Shown piece after piece: positions 8,132 through 16,882 of a stretch of DNA of 64,000 nucleotides. The notes beneath the pieces were generated by a model. That model was not told where the DNA came from and did not search any database. It saw nothing but the letters and a program-made list of their open reading frames with translations. The translations under genes and the position numbers were made by a program. Every line of letters starts with the position of its first letter. Positions within the stretch are counted from its first letter, which is position 1. The stretch is from Bog-532 sp963742865 (GTDB lineage Bacteria > Actinomycetota > Actinomycetes > Streptosporangiales > Streptosporangiaceae), in contig CAVUNW010000088.1 of the NCBI GenBank assembly GCA_963742865.1, positions 198,524 through 262,523 of the forward strand, given 5' to 3'.

Positions 8132-9235
8132 CTAGGCAGAAGCTGAGCCGGCATGTGAACTCCGCAAGGGCAGGGAAAGGGTAAAGGTGGAGCCAGCGCC
8201 CTCCATGCTCCGGACCGTCACGGCGCCACCATGCGCGGCCGTCACGTGCTTCACGATGGCCAGGCCGAGACCGGTGCCACCGGTGGCCCGCGAGCGGGCC
8301 GGGTCAACGCGGTAGAAGCGCTCGAAGATCCGCTGCAGGTCCCGCTCCGGAATCCCGATGCCCTGATCCTCGATGCTGATCTCCACCCGGTCATCCGCGC
8401 GGCGCGTGGTGACCAGCACCCGGGTCCGTTCCGGACTGTAGGCGACGGCATTCTCCAGCAGGTTGCGGATGGCCGTAAGGAGGAGATCTTCATCGCCCAG
8501 CACACCGAGCCCGTGGTCGCCCGTCTCGACCAGGGCTATCCCGCGGGCGTTGGCCTTCATCCGGCACCGGTCCAGCGCCTCCGCGACGATCGCGTCCACC
8601 TGCACTGCGGCCGGGTCGGGGACCGGCTCGGCGGCCTGAATGCGGGAGAGCGTGATGATGTCCTGTACCAGGTTGGTCAGCCGGGACGCTTCCTGTCGCA
8701 TCCGGCCCGCGAACCTGCGTACCGCATCGGGGTCGTCGGCGGCGTCCTCGACCGTTTCGGCTAGCAGGGCCAGGGCCCCGACCGGGGTCTTCAGCTCGTG
8801 GCTGACGTTCGCGACGAAGTCCCGGCGCACCTCTTCGACCCGGCGGCTCTCGGTCTGGTCCTCGGCCAGCACCAGGACGAGGCCCTCACAGCCAACGTCA
8901 CCGCCGAGGGGCGCGACCCGGACGGCGAAGCTGGTCATCCGGCCGCCGATACTGCCGCCCGCGGAAACCTCGAACTCGCCCTCGCGGATTTCGCCGTCCC
9001 GGCGCACCTGCCGGGCGAGCGCCAGGAGTTCGCTCGCCATCAGGCGCTCGCCCTGGACCAGCCCGAACGAGCGCGCCGCCTCGCTGGCCTGCAGCACCCG
9101 GTCCTCCCGGTCGAGGACAACCGCCGAGGACGACAGCACGGACAGGACGGAGGCGATACCCGGCGGGAGGCGCGTGGGCGGAGCCGAGTATTCCAGCGAC
9201 GTCCCGTTACCGGTCTGCGTGCTTACCGACACCAC
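8132..9235 (-). CDS. senX3: Sensor histidine kinase SenX3/PhoR-like, no evident membrane anchor
   Basis: The 367-residue protein has a PAS-like segment (SSAVVLDREDRVLQAS), the H box ANVSHELKTPVGAL, the N box NLLENAVAYSP, and the G boxes DQGIGIPERD and GTGLGLAIVKH. It is the partner of the downstream RegX3. SenX3/PhoR homologues normally begin with one or two membrane helices. Here the product starts only about 26 residues before the LPPGIASVLSVL region, and no hydrophobic segment is encoded in any minus-strand frame just upstream. Either the kinase is soluble or the true 5' end has been altered. Confidence 0.92.
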   Translation of the reverse strand: MVSVSTQTGNGTSLEYSAPPTRLPPGIASVLSVLSSSAVVLDREDRVLQASEAARSFGLVQGERLMASELLALARQVRRDGEIREGEFEVSAGGSIGGRMTSFAVRVAPLGGDVGCEGLVLVLAEDQTESRRVEEVRRDFVANVSHELKTPVGALALLAETVEDAADDPDAVRRFAGRMRQEASRLTNLVQDIITLSRIQAAEPVPDPAAVQVDAIVAEALDRCRMKANARGIALVETGDHGLGVLGDEDLLLTAIRNLLENAVAYSPERTRVLVTTRRADDRVEISIEDQGIGIPERDLQRIFERFYRVDPARSRATGGTGLGLAIVKHVTAAHGGAVTVRSMEGAGSTFTLSLPLRSSHAGSASA

Positions 9236-9503
9236 TGCCCCCCGATAGCCGGTGCGTGCACGTCCCGGATAGCCGCCGCCTGCCGCCCTGGGCCGGCGGC
9301 CACGCGTCGGAACTGCTCAGGCCCACACACCTGATGGTAAGCGGCACCATCCCGGACATCCCATCGAGGCAAATGTGACATGCGACTATTACCTCAGTGT
9401 TTCCCACCCGTCCATTATCCGGACATTTGCGATTAGTTGCGCGCTTGCCTGATCGCCGCTTAGGAGAAGGCCGCAGCTCACGGGACGGCCGCAGGAACGC
9501 CGT

Positions 9504-10247
9504 CTAACGGCCCTGGTTCTTGACCGCCTCCGCTGCCTCGGCCGCCGCCTGGGGATCCAGATACCGCCCGCCCGGTTCGAGGGGCCGGAAATCGCCGCCG
9601 AGCTCGTAGACCAGCGGGATCCCAGTCGGGATGTTGAGCCCGGCGATCTCCTCGTCGCTGATGCCGTCGAGGTGCTTGACCAGGGCGCGGAGGGAGTTGC
9701 CGTGCGCGGTCACCAGCACGGTCTGGCCCACCGCGAGATCGGGGACGATGAAGTCATACCAGTACGGCAGCATGCGGGCCAGGACGTCCTTCAGGCACTC
9801 GGTGCGGGGCAGCAGCTCGGGCGGCAGGAGTGCGTAGCGCCGGTCGCCGGCCTGCGAAAGCGGGTCGTCGTCGGCGATCGGCGGCGGCGGGACGTCATAC
9901 GAGCGCCGCCACAACATGAACTGCTCATCCCCGAACTCCTTGCGCGTCTGCGCCTTGTCCTTACCCTGCAGGGCGCCATAGTGCCGCTCGTTCAGCCGCC
10001 AGGACCGGTGGACCGGCAGCCAGAGCAGCCCGGCCGCCTCCAGCGCTATGTGCGCCGTCTGGAGCGCGCGCGTCAGGACCGAGGTATGCAGCACATCCAG
10101 GCGCAGCCGGGCGTCACTGAGCAGTTTCCCGGCGTGGGCGGCCTCGTCAGCCCCGGTCGCCGAAAGCCCGACGTCGACCCATCCGGTAAAAAGGCCCTTG
10201 GAATTCCACTCACTCTCACCATGGCGCAACAGCACAAGAGTTCCCAT
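9504..10247 (-). CDS. gpmA: 2,3-bisphosphoglycerate-dependent phosphoglycerate mutase
   Basis: A 247-residue glycolytic enzyme interconverting 3- and 2-phosphoglycerate. The phosphohistidine motif is LLRHGESEWNSKGLFTGW, the second catalytic His is in VLVTAHGNSLRAL, and the substrate loop reads LNERHYGALQGKDK. ATG 10247 gives the canonical start MGTLVLLRHGE; the open frame continues upstream without family similarity. It lies between senX3 and the divergent mshA, the order seen around Rv0486-Rv0491 of M. tuberculosis. Confidence 0.95.
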   Translation of the reverse strand: MGTLVLLRHGESEWNSKGLFTGWVDVGLSATGADEAAHAGKLLSDARLRLDVLHTSVLTRALQTAHIALEAAGLLWLPVHRSWRLNERHYGALQGKDKAQTRKEFGDEQFMLWRRSYDVPPPPIADDDPLSQAGDRRYALLPPELLPRTECLKDVLARMLPYWYDFIVPDLAVGQTVLVTAHGNSLRALVKHLDGISDEEIAGLNIPTGIPLVYELGGDFRPLEPGGRYLDPQAAAEAAEAVKNQGR

Positions 10248-10391
10248 GGCGCGAAGTTTATCGGGCAGCGTAGCGGTGTGGCCTGCGCGGTAAGTCACAC
10301 CGCCAGGGCCGGGCCTTCCGCCGGATGCACGTCTGGCGCGGGGGAACACTGGGCGGCACGCTGAGGTTGCAAGATCCGGAGGTGCATACCT

Positions 10392-11660
10392 GTGCCGCGA
10401 AGCGTCCCAGGGCGGATCGCGACGATCAGCGTCCATACGTCCCCGCTCGATCAGCCGGGCACCGGCGACGCTGGAGGGCTCAACGTCTACGTCGTTGAGG
10501 TCGCCAGGCGTCTGGCGGAGCGAGGTACCGAGGTAGAGATCTTCACCCGGGCGGTTTCCCGGGACGCCCCGCCGGTCACCGAGCTGGCTCCGGGTGTCCT
10601 TGTCCGGCACGTGACCGCGGGACCATTCGAAGAACTCGACAAGGCGGACATTCCCGCCCAGATCTGCCATTTCACCTTCGAGGTGCTCCGGATCGAGGCG
10701 GCGTACGCGCCCGGCCGGTACGACCTCGTGCATGGGCACTACTGGCTGTCCGGCCAGGTCGGAGCGGTCGCCAAGGAACGCTGGGGGGTACCCCTGGTGC
10801 AGTCGATGCACACCCTGGGGAAGGTGAAGAACGCGGCTCTGGCGACAGGCGATTCGGCCGAGCCGGACACGAGGATCCGGGGCGAGGCGGAGGTCATCGC
10901 CGCGGCTGACCGGCTCGTGGCCAACACCGCCGAGGAGGCCCGCCAGCTCACCGGGCTCTACGGCGCCGACGCCTCCAGGGTCGCGACCGTCCATCCGGGA
11001 GTGGATCTTTCGGTTTTCCGGCCTGGCGGGCAGGCTGATGCCCGGCGGGCACTCGGCCTGCCCGCCGATGCGATCGTGCTTCTGTTCGCCGGGCGCATGC
11101 AGCCGCTGAAAGGCCCGGACATCCTGCTGCGCGCGGTGGCCGGCATGATCAGGGACGATCCCGGGCTGGCGGCCCGGCTCGCGGTGGTCTTCGTCGGCGG
11201 ACCGAGCGGCCTGGGGCGAAACGACCCGGACATGGTGACTCAGCTCGCCGCGCGGCTCGGCATATCCGGCGTGGTCCGGCTCGAGCCGCCCTGTCCCCAG
11301 CCGGACCTGGCTGAGTGGTACCGGGCGGCCACCGTCGTGACGGTGCCGTCGTACTCAGAGTCGTTCGGCCTGGTGGCGCTGGAGGCACAGGCGTGCGGCA
11401 CACCGGTCGTCGCGGCCGCGGTCGGTGGCCTGCGGACGGCCGTGCGCAACGGTGAGTCCGGAATCCTGGTCGACAGCCACGATCCCGCCGACTACGCGCA
11501 CGTGCTGCGGCAGCTGGCCGGCTCACCGAGGGCGCTGGCCCGGATGTCCGCGGGCGCCATCCGGCACGCGTCCGGCTTCGGCTGGTCAGCCGCGGTCGAA
11601 CGGCTGCTTGCGGTGTATACAGGAGCGATGAGCGAGGCGAGCGCACGGGTGGAAGCATGA
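10392..11660 (+). CDS. mshA: D-inositol-3-phosphate glycosyltransferase MshA (mycothiol biosynthesis)
   Basis: This 422-residue GT4 glycosyltransferase transfers GlcNAc from UDP-GlcNAc to inositol-3-phosphate, the first step to mycothiol. Signatures are the N-terminal loop GTGDAGGLNVYVVEVARRL, the phosphate-binding LLFAGRMQPLKGPDILL, and the EX7E motif in SESFGLVALEAQACGTPVV. GTG 10392 is preceded by GGAGG at nine bases. Mycothiol is essentially restricted to actinobacteria, supporting the taxonomic call. It is followed 25 bp later by the YbjN gene, its usual partner. Confidence 0.93.
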   Translation: MPRSVPGRIATISVHTSPLDQPGTGDAGGLNVYVVEVARRLAERGTEVEIFTRAVSRDAPPVTELAPGVLVRHVTAGPFEELDKADIPAQICHFTFEVLRIEAAYAPGRYDLVHGHYWLSGQVGAVAKERWGVPLVQSMHTLGKVKNAALATGDSAEPDTRIRGEAEVIAAADRLVANTAEEARQLTGLYGADASRVATVHPGVDLSVFRPGGQADARRALGLPADAIVLLFAGRMQPLKGPDILLRAVAGMIRDDPGLAARLAVVFVGGPSGLGRNDPDMVTQLAARLGISGVVRLEPPCPQPDLAEWYRAATVVTVPSYSESFGLVALEAQACGTPVVAAAVGGLRTAVRNGESGILVDSHDPADYAHVLRQLAGSPRALARMSAGAIRHASGFGWSAAVERLLAVYTGAMSEASARVEA

Positions 11661-11685
11661 CGGCCGCCAGAGCGGCGGTACCGTC

Positions 11686-12243
11686 GTGACCGTCCCCGGC
11701 GGCCCGGCGGCGGAACCGGCGGCGGCCATTGCAGTGGCCCTGACGGAACTGGGGCTGGCCTACGAGAATCCCAGCCCGGGCGCGTACCTGGTGAAGCTGG
11801 AAGGGCAGCACAAGCTGGCCACGATGACGTGGCTCATCGCCGGCGCGCACAGCCTGCACGTCGAGGCGTTCTTCTGCCGCAGGCCCGACGAGAACCACGA
11901 GCGCTTCTACCGCTTTCTGCTGGAGCGCAACGGGCGCACCTACGGTGTCCACTTCGCGATCGACTCGATGGGCGATGTGTACCTGGTCGGAAGGCTGCCG
12001 CTGACGGCGGCCAGCTCCAGCGAGATCGACCGCCTTCTCGGCTGCGTGCTCAGCTACGCGGATGAGAACTTCGACGCCGCCCTCGAACTGGGCTTCGCGT
12101 CCGCCATCCGCCGCGAATGGGCGTGGCGGGCCAAGAACGGCGAGAGCCTGGCCAATCTGCGCGCGTTCGCCCGGTTCGCAGACCCGCAGGCGGCGGCCCG
12201 GCAGACCTCAGGCCCGGAACAGCCGCGGAAATCACGGCAATAA
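11686..12243 (+). CDS. YbjN-domain protein
   Basis: A 185-residue soluble protein of the YbjN/secretion-chaperone-like fold. It shows the pattern common to actinobacterial members: LGLAYENPSPGAYLVKLEGQHKL, then HLVEAFF-type strands and YRFLLERNGRTYGVHFAID. The gene follows mshA by 25 bp, as Rv0487 follows mshA in M. tuberculosis, so co-transcription is likely. The molecular role is unknown. GTG 11686 fits the alignment and has a weak GGCGG before it. Confidence 0.82.
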   Translation: MTVPGGPAAEPAAAIAVALTELGLAYENPSPGAYLVKLEGQHKLATMTWLIAGAHSLHVEAFFCRRPDENHERFYRFLLERNGRTYGVHFAIDSMGDVYLVGRLPLTAASSSEIDRLLGCVLSYADENFDAALELGFASAIRREWAWRAKNGESLANLRAFARFADPQAAARQTSGPEQPRKSRQ

Positions 12244-12433
12244 CCACCACGTCAGCGCTTCGATCGGTAGTGTCACCCGGGCCAGTGTTATCTGTACGGC
12301 ATGAGGGCCATTTACCAGGACGGGGACCGTGCACAGACGTGACCGGAGTGTGCCTCATGCGCCCGCTGGGCCGGAGACCGGTCTGCGTAGTATGGCCGGT
12401 TCACCGCCGCTGGCCGTGGGTAAAGTGGCCAAT

Positions 12434-12799
12434 GTGAACCGGCTAGGCGATCTCGAGCGCGCGATCATGGACGTGCTGTGGGGAACGGGCGTGTCACTCA
12501 CGGTCCGTGAGGTCAGCGCACAACTCACCGAGCGCGATCTGGCGCATACTACGGTGATGACCGTGCTGGACAGGCTGGCGAAGAAGGGTTTCGCCCGGCG
12601 GGAGCGGGACGGACGCGCATGGCGCTACCGCCCGGCCGCAACCAGGGAGGCATACGTGACCGAACTGATGCTGACGGCACTGGAGCAGACGGGTGACCGC
12701 TCGGCCGCGCTCGCGCGGTTTGCCAAGTCAGTGTCGGGGGCAGAGGCCAGCGTGCTCCGTGGCGCTCTGGACGAGATCGAAGGTGACGGCGGGGGCTGA
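12434..12799 (+). CDS. BlaI/MecI-family transcriptional repressor
   Basis: A 121-residue winged-helix repressor: LGDLERAIMDVLW, LTVREVSAQL, AHTTVMTVLDRLAKKGF, RRERDGRAWRYRP. It is typically inactivated by cleavage signalled from a BlaR1/M56 membrane peptidase, and exactly such a gene starts at its stop codon (TGATG overlap). GTG 12434 gives the family-typical N-terminus; an upstream in-frame GTG lacks conserved sequence. I saw no clear TACTACA-type operator dyad in the 190 bp upstream. Confidence 0.9.
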   Translation: MNRLGDLERAIMDVLWGTGVSLTVREVSAQLTERDLAHTTVMTVLDRLAKKGFARRERDGRAWRYRPAATREAYVTELMLTALEQTGDRSAALARFAKSVSGAEASVLRGALDEIEGDGGG

Positions 12800-13753
12800 T
12801 GACTGGACCGGCCGACGCGGCTCTGCTGGCCGCCGTCGCCATCGGGAGCGTGCGGGGTTCCGCGGCACTGGGAGCCGCGCGGTGGCCACGGCGCTCGCCG
12901 GGCGCTGCGATCTTGCTGTGGCAGGCTCTCGGGCTGGCTGGTGGCCTCGCCGCCGTCGGGGCGCTGATTGAGATCGGCGTTCCGCCGGGGGCGGCCAGCG
13001 TTGCCGACGGCGTGACCCGGGTCGCCTCAGCCGCGTCGGGCGGGCGCCTGTTCACGACGGGTCAGCCGGTACTGCCCGTATTCCTGCGGCTGGTCAGCCT
13101 GGTGCTGGGCCTGGCTCTGCTGGCTCAGCTCTGTTTCGTGCTGGTTGCGTCCTCGGCGATGGTGATCCGGGCCCGGCGGCGGCAGCGAGCCCTGCTCTCG
13201 CTGCTGGCCCGTGGTGACCCGAAGGCTCCCGGCGCGCTGGTGGTTGATCATCCGGCCGCGGCGGCGTACTGCCTGCCGGGGCTGCGGTCGCGCATTGTGG
13301 TGAGCGTGGGTGCGCTGGACCTGCTGCGGCCGGCGGAACTCGCGGCGGTGCTCGCACACGAACGGGCCCACCTGCGGGAGCGGCACGATCTCGTGGTCCT
13401 GCCGTTCACGGCGCTGCGGCGAGCGTTCGGATGGTCCCGTATCTGCGCCGACGCACATCAGTCCGTGGCTCTGCTGATCGAGATGCTGGCCGATGACCGT
13501 GCTCTTCGGGCGCGGCCCGCGCGGGCACTGGCCGGAGCACTGGCCCGTTTCGGTACCGCCGGCTGCGCCGAGAACGCGCCGGCCGGCGCGCTGGCCGTGT
13601 CGGGCGCCGCCGCAGGAGGGCGAGATGGCCGCACGGGTCACCCGCATCATGGCCCCGGCGCCCCCACTGGCCTACGCGGTGCGCCTGAGCATCTGGTGCG
13701 CAGCGACCGTGATCGTCGTCGTGCCCGTCGCCGTGCTGCTGCTGCCGAACTGA
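12799..13753 (+). CDS. M56-family (BlaR1-like) membrane metallopeptidase, C-terminal frameshift
   Basis: The product has several hydrophobic segments, a zinc site AHERAHLRER (HEXXH) and a downstream MLADDRAL that supplies the third ligand. Near 13605-13618 the frame shifts by one base. The expected C-terminal part (EGEMAARVTRIM, then the last membrane helix SIWCAATVIVVVPVAVLLL) continues in the next frame to a stop at 13753. The uncorrected frame runs to 13770 as low-complexity sequence. The span is 3n+1 bases, so one extra base is the simplest explanation. It is overlapped by the upstream BlaI gene and should be its co-regulated sensor or peptidase. Confidence 0.85.
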
Positions 13754-13779
13754 CCTGCCAGGGACCCTAAGGCACCGGC

Positions 13780-14103
13780 TTACCAGGGTCCGTACGGGCC
13801 AGAGCGTGAGCTGCCGGTCTTGAACTCCCTGACCTTCGGCCGGACGTCGACCAGGTAGATCGCGGCCGCGACAAACGCCACCACCGGCAGGATCGAGATG
13901 GCTGACGCACCGCCGACGTAGAACGCATAGCCGAGGCCGACGACCGTCGACACACCGAGGATGATCAGCCAGATTGGCTTGGTCTGCTTGCCCGCAGCCA
14001 CAAAGGCGGGCGCGGGCCTGCGGAGCGCGTCGACGAGCGCGAAGGCCTCGAACACGAACGCGGCGATCGAGATGATGAGGAAGAAGATGGTGAGCGGCGT
14101 CAT
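13780..14103 (-). CDS. DUF2516 membrane protein
   Basis: A 107-residue protein with three or four predicted membrane segments (TIFFLIISIAAFVFEAFALVD, KPIWLIILGVSTVVGLGYAF, ISILPVVAFVAAAIYLV). It then has the family tail DVRPKVREF. ATG 14103 gives the usual MTPLTIFF start. In M. tuberculosis the homologue (Rv0476) lies beside the XRE regulator Rv0474, and the same pairing is seen here. Function unknown. It converges on the M56 gene with a short gap. Confidence 0.85.
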   Translation of the reverse strand: MTPLTIFFLIISIAAFVFEAFALVDALRRPAPAFVAAGKQTKPIWLIILGVSTVVGLGYAFYVGGASAISILPVVAFVAAAIYLVDVRPKVREFKTGSSRSGPYGPW

Positions 14104-14246
14104 CGCTGAACCTGTGAGCACATCATCCACGCTATCTGGTGCGACCGGATCATTCTCCCGTTCCGGCCGCACCGCCCAGGCCGTCGTTCGGACGGCAGCT
14201 AACGGTTGCCCGCGGCCCCGCGGCCGCCGATTGCTATTCCGCTCTG

Positions 14247-14855
14247 TTATTCCGGAGTGTGCGGCGAGACGTCCTCGGGCCAGCCCGTGCCCGCCGTACT
14301 GGCGGGGCCCTGCGGCTCGACCGGGCTGTCATCAGGACCAGGCACGTCGCCCGTGGCGGTGGCCCAGGTTCGCGAGGAGGCGCCGCGCGCGCCGCGCGCG
14401 CCGCGTCCCGGGCGGGCCGGCCTGTCGCCCGGATGGGTGACCGGATCGGCGGCCGTGACCGCGCGCGGCATGACGCTGACGGTCGCTTCACTGCTGACCG
14501 CCGGATCGGTCGACGCTTCGCTCTCCTTACGGAACGACTCGTAGATCTCGATCAGCACCTGCTTCTGGCGCTCGGACAAGGTGGGGTCGGCCAGCAGTGC
14601 CGACCGGACCCCGGAGTCCGCCGGCCTGTCCTCCAGGATCCCGGCCTGGACGTACAGCGCCTCGGCGGAGATCCGCAGACCCTTGGCGATCTGCTGGAGA
14701 ATCTCGGCGCTGGGCTTGCGCAGCCCGCGCTCGATCTGGCTGAGATAAGGGTTGGAGACCCCCGCCGCCTGCGAGAGCTGGCGGAGTGAGATCTTCGCCT
14801 GCTCCCGCTGCTCGCGGATGTAATCCCCGATCGAGTTCACTGATACCTGAGGCAT
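14247..14855 (-). CDS. XRE-family helix-turn-helix regulator
   Basis: A 202-residue protein. The helix-turn-helix occupies residues 1-75 (SVNSIGDYIREQREQAKISL, LSQAAGVSNPYLSQIERGLR), followed by KPSAEILQQIAKGLRIS, a conserved middle part ending QVLIEIYESFRKE, and a long disordered Gly/Arg/Pro tail. It corresponds to the Rv0474-type regulator family. ATG 14855 gives the conserved N-terminus MPQVSVNSI. Regulon unknown. The adjacent DUF2516 gene is its usual neighbour; the heparin-binding haemagglutinin gene that separates the two in M. tuberculosis is absent. Confidence 0.88.
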   Translation of the reverse strand: MPQVSVNSIGDYIREQREQAKISLRQLSQAAGVSNPYLSQIERGLRKPSAEILQQIAKGLRISAEALYVQAGILEDRPADSGVRSALLADPTLSERQKQVLIEIYESFRKESEASTDPAVSSEATVSVMPRAVTAADPVTHPGDRPARPGRGARGARGASSRTWATATGDVPGPDDSPVEPQGPASTAGTGWPEDVSPHTPE

Positions 14856-14983
14856 AGCGTCAGTATCGCCGATACCGCTTGCATTTGCAAACGTCCTGCA
14901 AGCGATACGGCCAGGGCTGGCTAGGCCCGCACGGGCACCCACCGGAGCGGCCCGGTCTCCGCAGACGCGGACAACCACTGTGT

Positions 14984-15869
14984 TCACGCTGGTACGCCGA
15001 GGAACGTGCGAGCGTCGGCGGCAGCCATCGGCGGACGCTCAGCCAGCCGCGCTAGCTGGCTGGCGCGCTCCACAAGCTCGGCGTTCCCGCGGGCGGGACG
15101 GCCGCGCGCGTACGAGAGGGTGTCCTCCATGCCGACCCGCAGGTGACCCCCGGCCGCCACCGCGGCCAGCATCACCGGAAGTGAGGCCCGGCCAATCCCG
15201 GTAGCGGACCAGGTCTGCGCCGGCCGGGAGAGCGGCCGCCGCCTGGACCAGCGTCGCGGCGTCCCCGGGCATCCCCCCGGGAACCCCCATCACCAGGTCG
15301 CAGTGCACCCGGCCGCCGGCAGGCGCGCCCAGCTCGGCCAGCAGCCGGTGCAGCGTGGCAATATGCCCGAGGTCAAACAGCTCGAACTCGGGCACGACGC
15401 CCAGTTCCTGCGTCCGCGCGTACAGCCGCCGGACGAACGGCCACGGATTCGCGAACACCTCGTCGCCGAAGTTGACGGTCCCGCACGTCAGCGAGCAGGC
15501 GTCGGGTGCGGCGTCGAGCACGGCCAGCCGGTCGTCGAAGCTGTCGGTGACCGCGCCGCCCGTCGACAGTTGCACGACGAGATCGGTCGTTTCCCGCAAC
15601 GCGGCGACGGTGTCCGTGAGGCGGCCACGGTCCAGGGTCGGGCGCGCGCGGTCATCCCTGATGTGCACGTGCACGACGGCCGCGCCCGCGGCCTGGCATT
15701 CCTTCGCGGTGGCAACGAGCTCGTCCAGGGTCACCGGGAGCGCCGGCGTCGCCGCCTTGTCGGCTTCCGCCCCGGTGGGGGCGACCGTGATCAGTGTCGC
15801 GCTCTTCCCGATCCGGGCGTCCCCGCCCGCATGACCAGCGTCCATGCCTCCAGCATTCCCTTCACTCAT
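14984..15869 (-). CDS. BKACE-type (DUF849) 3-keto acid cleavage enzyme, frameshifted
   Basis: This TIM-barrel enzyme family uses acetyl-CoA and a zinc ion to cleave beta-keto acids. Zinc and substrate motifs are AAVVHVHIRDD, VVPEFELFDLGHI and, in the second part, GGHLRVGMEDTLSYARG. The two parts are in different frames. Near 15211-15217 one extra base disrupts GATWSATGIGRASLPVMLAA, which reads in the next frame and ends at 14984. The total length is 3n+1. The start is ATG 15869 or ATG 15845. The substrate cannot be told from sequence. Confidence 0.83.
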
Positions 15870-15926
15870 CCGCCCGTCCAGCAAGGGCCGGGTGAGCAGC
15901 CTGGGCCTGCTGCCGAGCCCGCCGGT

Positions 15927-16766
15927 TCAGTGCGCCGGGACCTGGGTGAGGTGCTCGCGGGCAAAGGCCAGCGACTCGGCCAGGTCCGCCATCCGCTCAT
16001 CCCGCGTCAGGGCCCGGCGGGTGTTCACCTCAAGGACGACGATGCCCGGATACCCGTCGGCGGTGAGCCGCCGCAGAACCTCGGCACACGGCTGGCCTCC
16101 GCGGCCCGGCACCAGGTGCTCGTCGGGAAACGGGCCGTTCGGTATACCGGTCCCATCCGCCAGATGCACATGCGACAGCCGGGTGCCCAGGCCGGCGGCC
16201 ATGGTCAGGGCATCGGAACCGGAGGCCGCCGTGTGCGACAGGTCCAGGGTGACGTGGGCGCACTCCATCGCGGTGGGGTCCCAGGTGGGGGCGTACGGGA
16301 CGATCTCCCGGCTGCCCGCGCGCAGCGGGAACATGTTCTCCACGGCGAAGATCACGTCCGTCTCCGCCTCCATGGCCGCGATGCCGGCCTCGAAGCCGAG
16401 CGCATAATCACGCTGCCAGCGAAACGGCGGGTGCACCACCACGACCTTCGCGCCGAGCCGCTCGGCGAGGTCCTTCGAGCGCCGCAGCTTCTCCCAGGGC
16501 TCGAGTCCCCACACCCGCTGGGTGAGCAGCAGGCTGGGCGCGTGCACGGCGAGGATAGGGATCTGGTGATAGTCGATCAGCCGGCTGAGCACGTCGACAT
16601 CCTGGCTCACCGGGTCGGTGTAGACCATGACCTCGATGCCGTCGTAGCCGAGCCGCACGGCCGCCTCGAAGGCGTCCGGCGTCCGGTCCGGGTAGACGGA
16701 TGACGTGGACAGCGCGACGGGTGTGCCCGCCGTCCGGTCAGCCTGACTCAATGTCCTTCCCTCCAC
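15927..16766 (-). CDS. Sugar phosphate isomerase/epimerase-type TIM barrel (AP endonuclease 2 superfamily)
   Basis: A 279-residue xylose-isomerase-like TIM barrel with the metal-binding pattern of the family: LGYDGIEVMVYTD, ILAVHAPSLLLT, VVVVHPPFRWQ, FAVENMFP, HVTLDLSHTA, LSHVHLADG and GIVVLEVNT. It corresponds to Rv0498-type proteins near the senX3-regX3 region of M. tuberculosis. The substrate is unknown. It lies upstream of the BKACE gene in the same direction, 57 bp apart, so the two may be co-transcribed. Confidence 0.85.
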   Translation of the reverse strand: MEGRTLSQADRTAGTPVALSTSSVYPDRTPDAFEAAVRLGYDGIEVMVYTDPVSQDVDVLSRLIDYHQIPILAVHAPSLLLTQRVWGLEPWEKLRRSKDLAERLGAKVVVVHPPFRWQRDYALGFEAGIAAMEAETDVIFAVENMFPLRAGSREIVPYAPTWDPTAMECAHVTLDLSHTAASGSDALTMAAGLGTRLSHVHLADGTGIPNGPFPDEHLVPGRGGQPCAEVLRRLTADGYPGIVVLEVNTRRALTRDERMADLAESLAFAREHLTQVPAH

Positions 16767-16882
16767 CCACGGTGCACGGGGTCCCCCGTCGAGCTAGCTT
16801 ATGTTGGCGGCGGTCCCAATTCCTCCACCCGGGCCGCCGCGGCGGCCCGGAAGTGTCAGACCCCGCGGCTAGGGTGCCAGCC

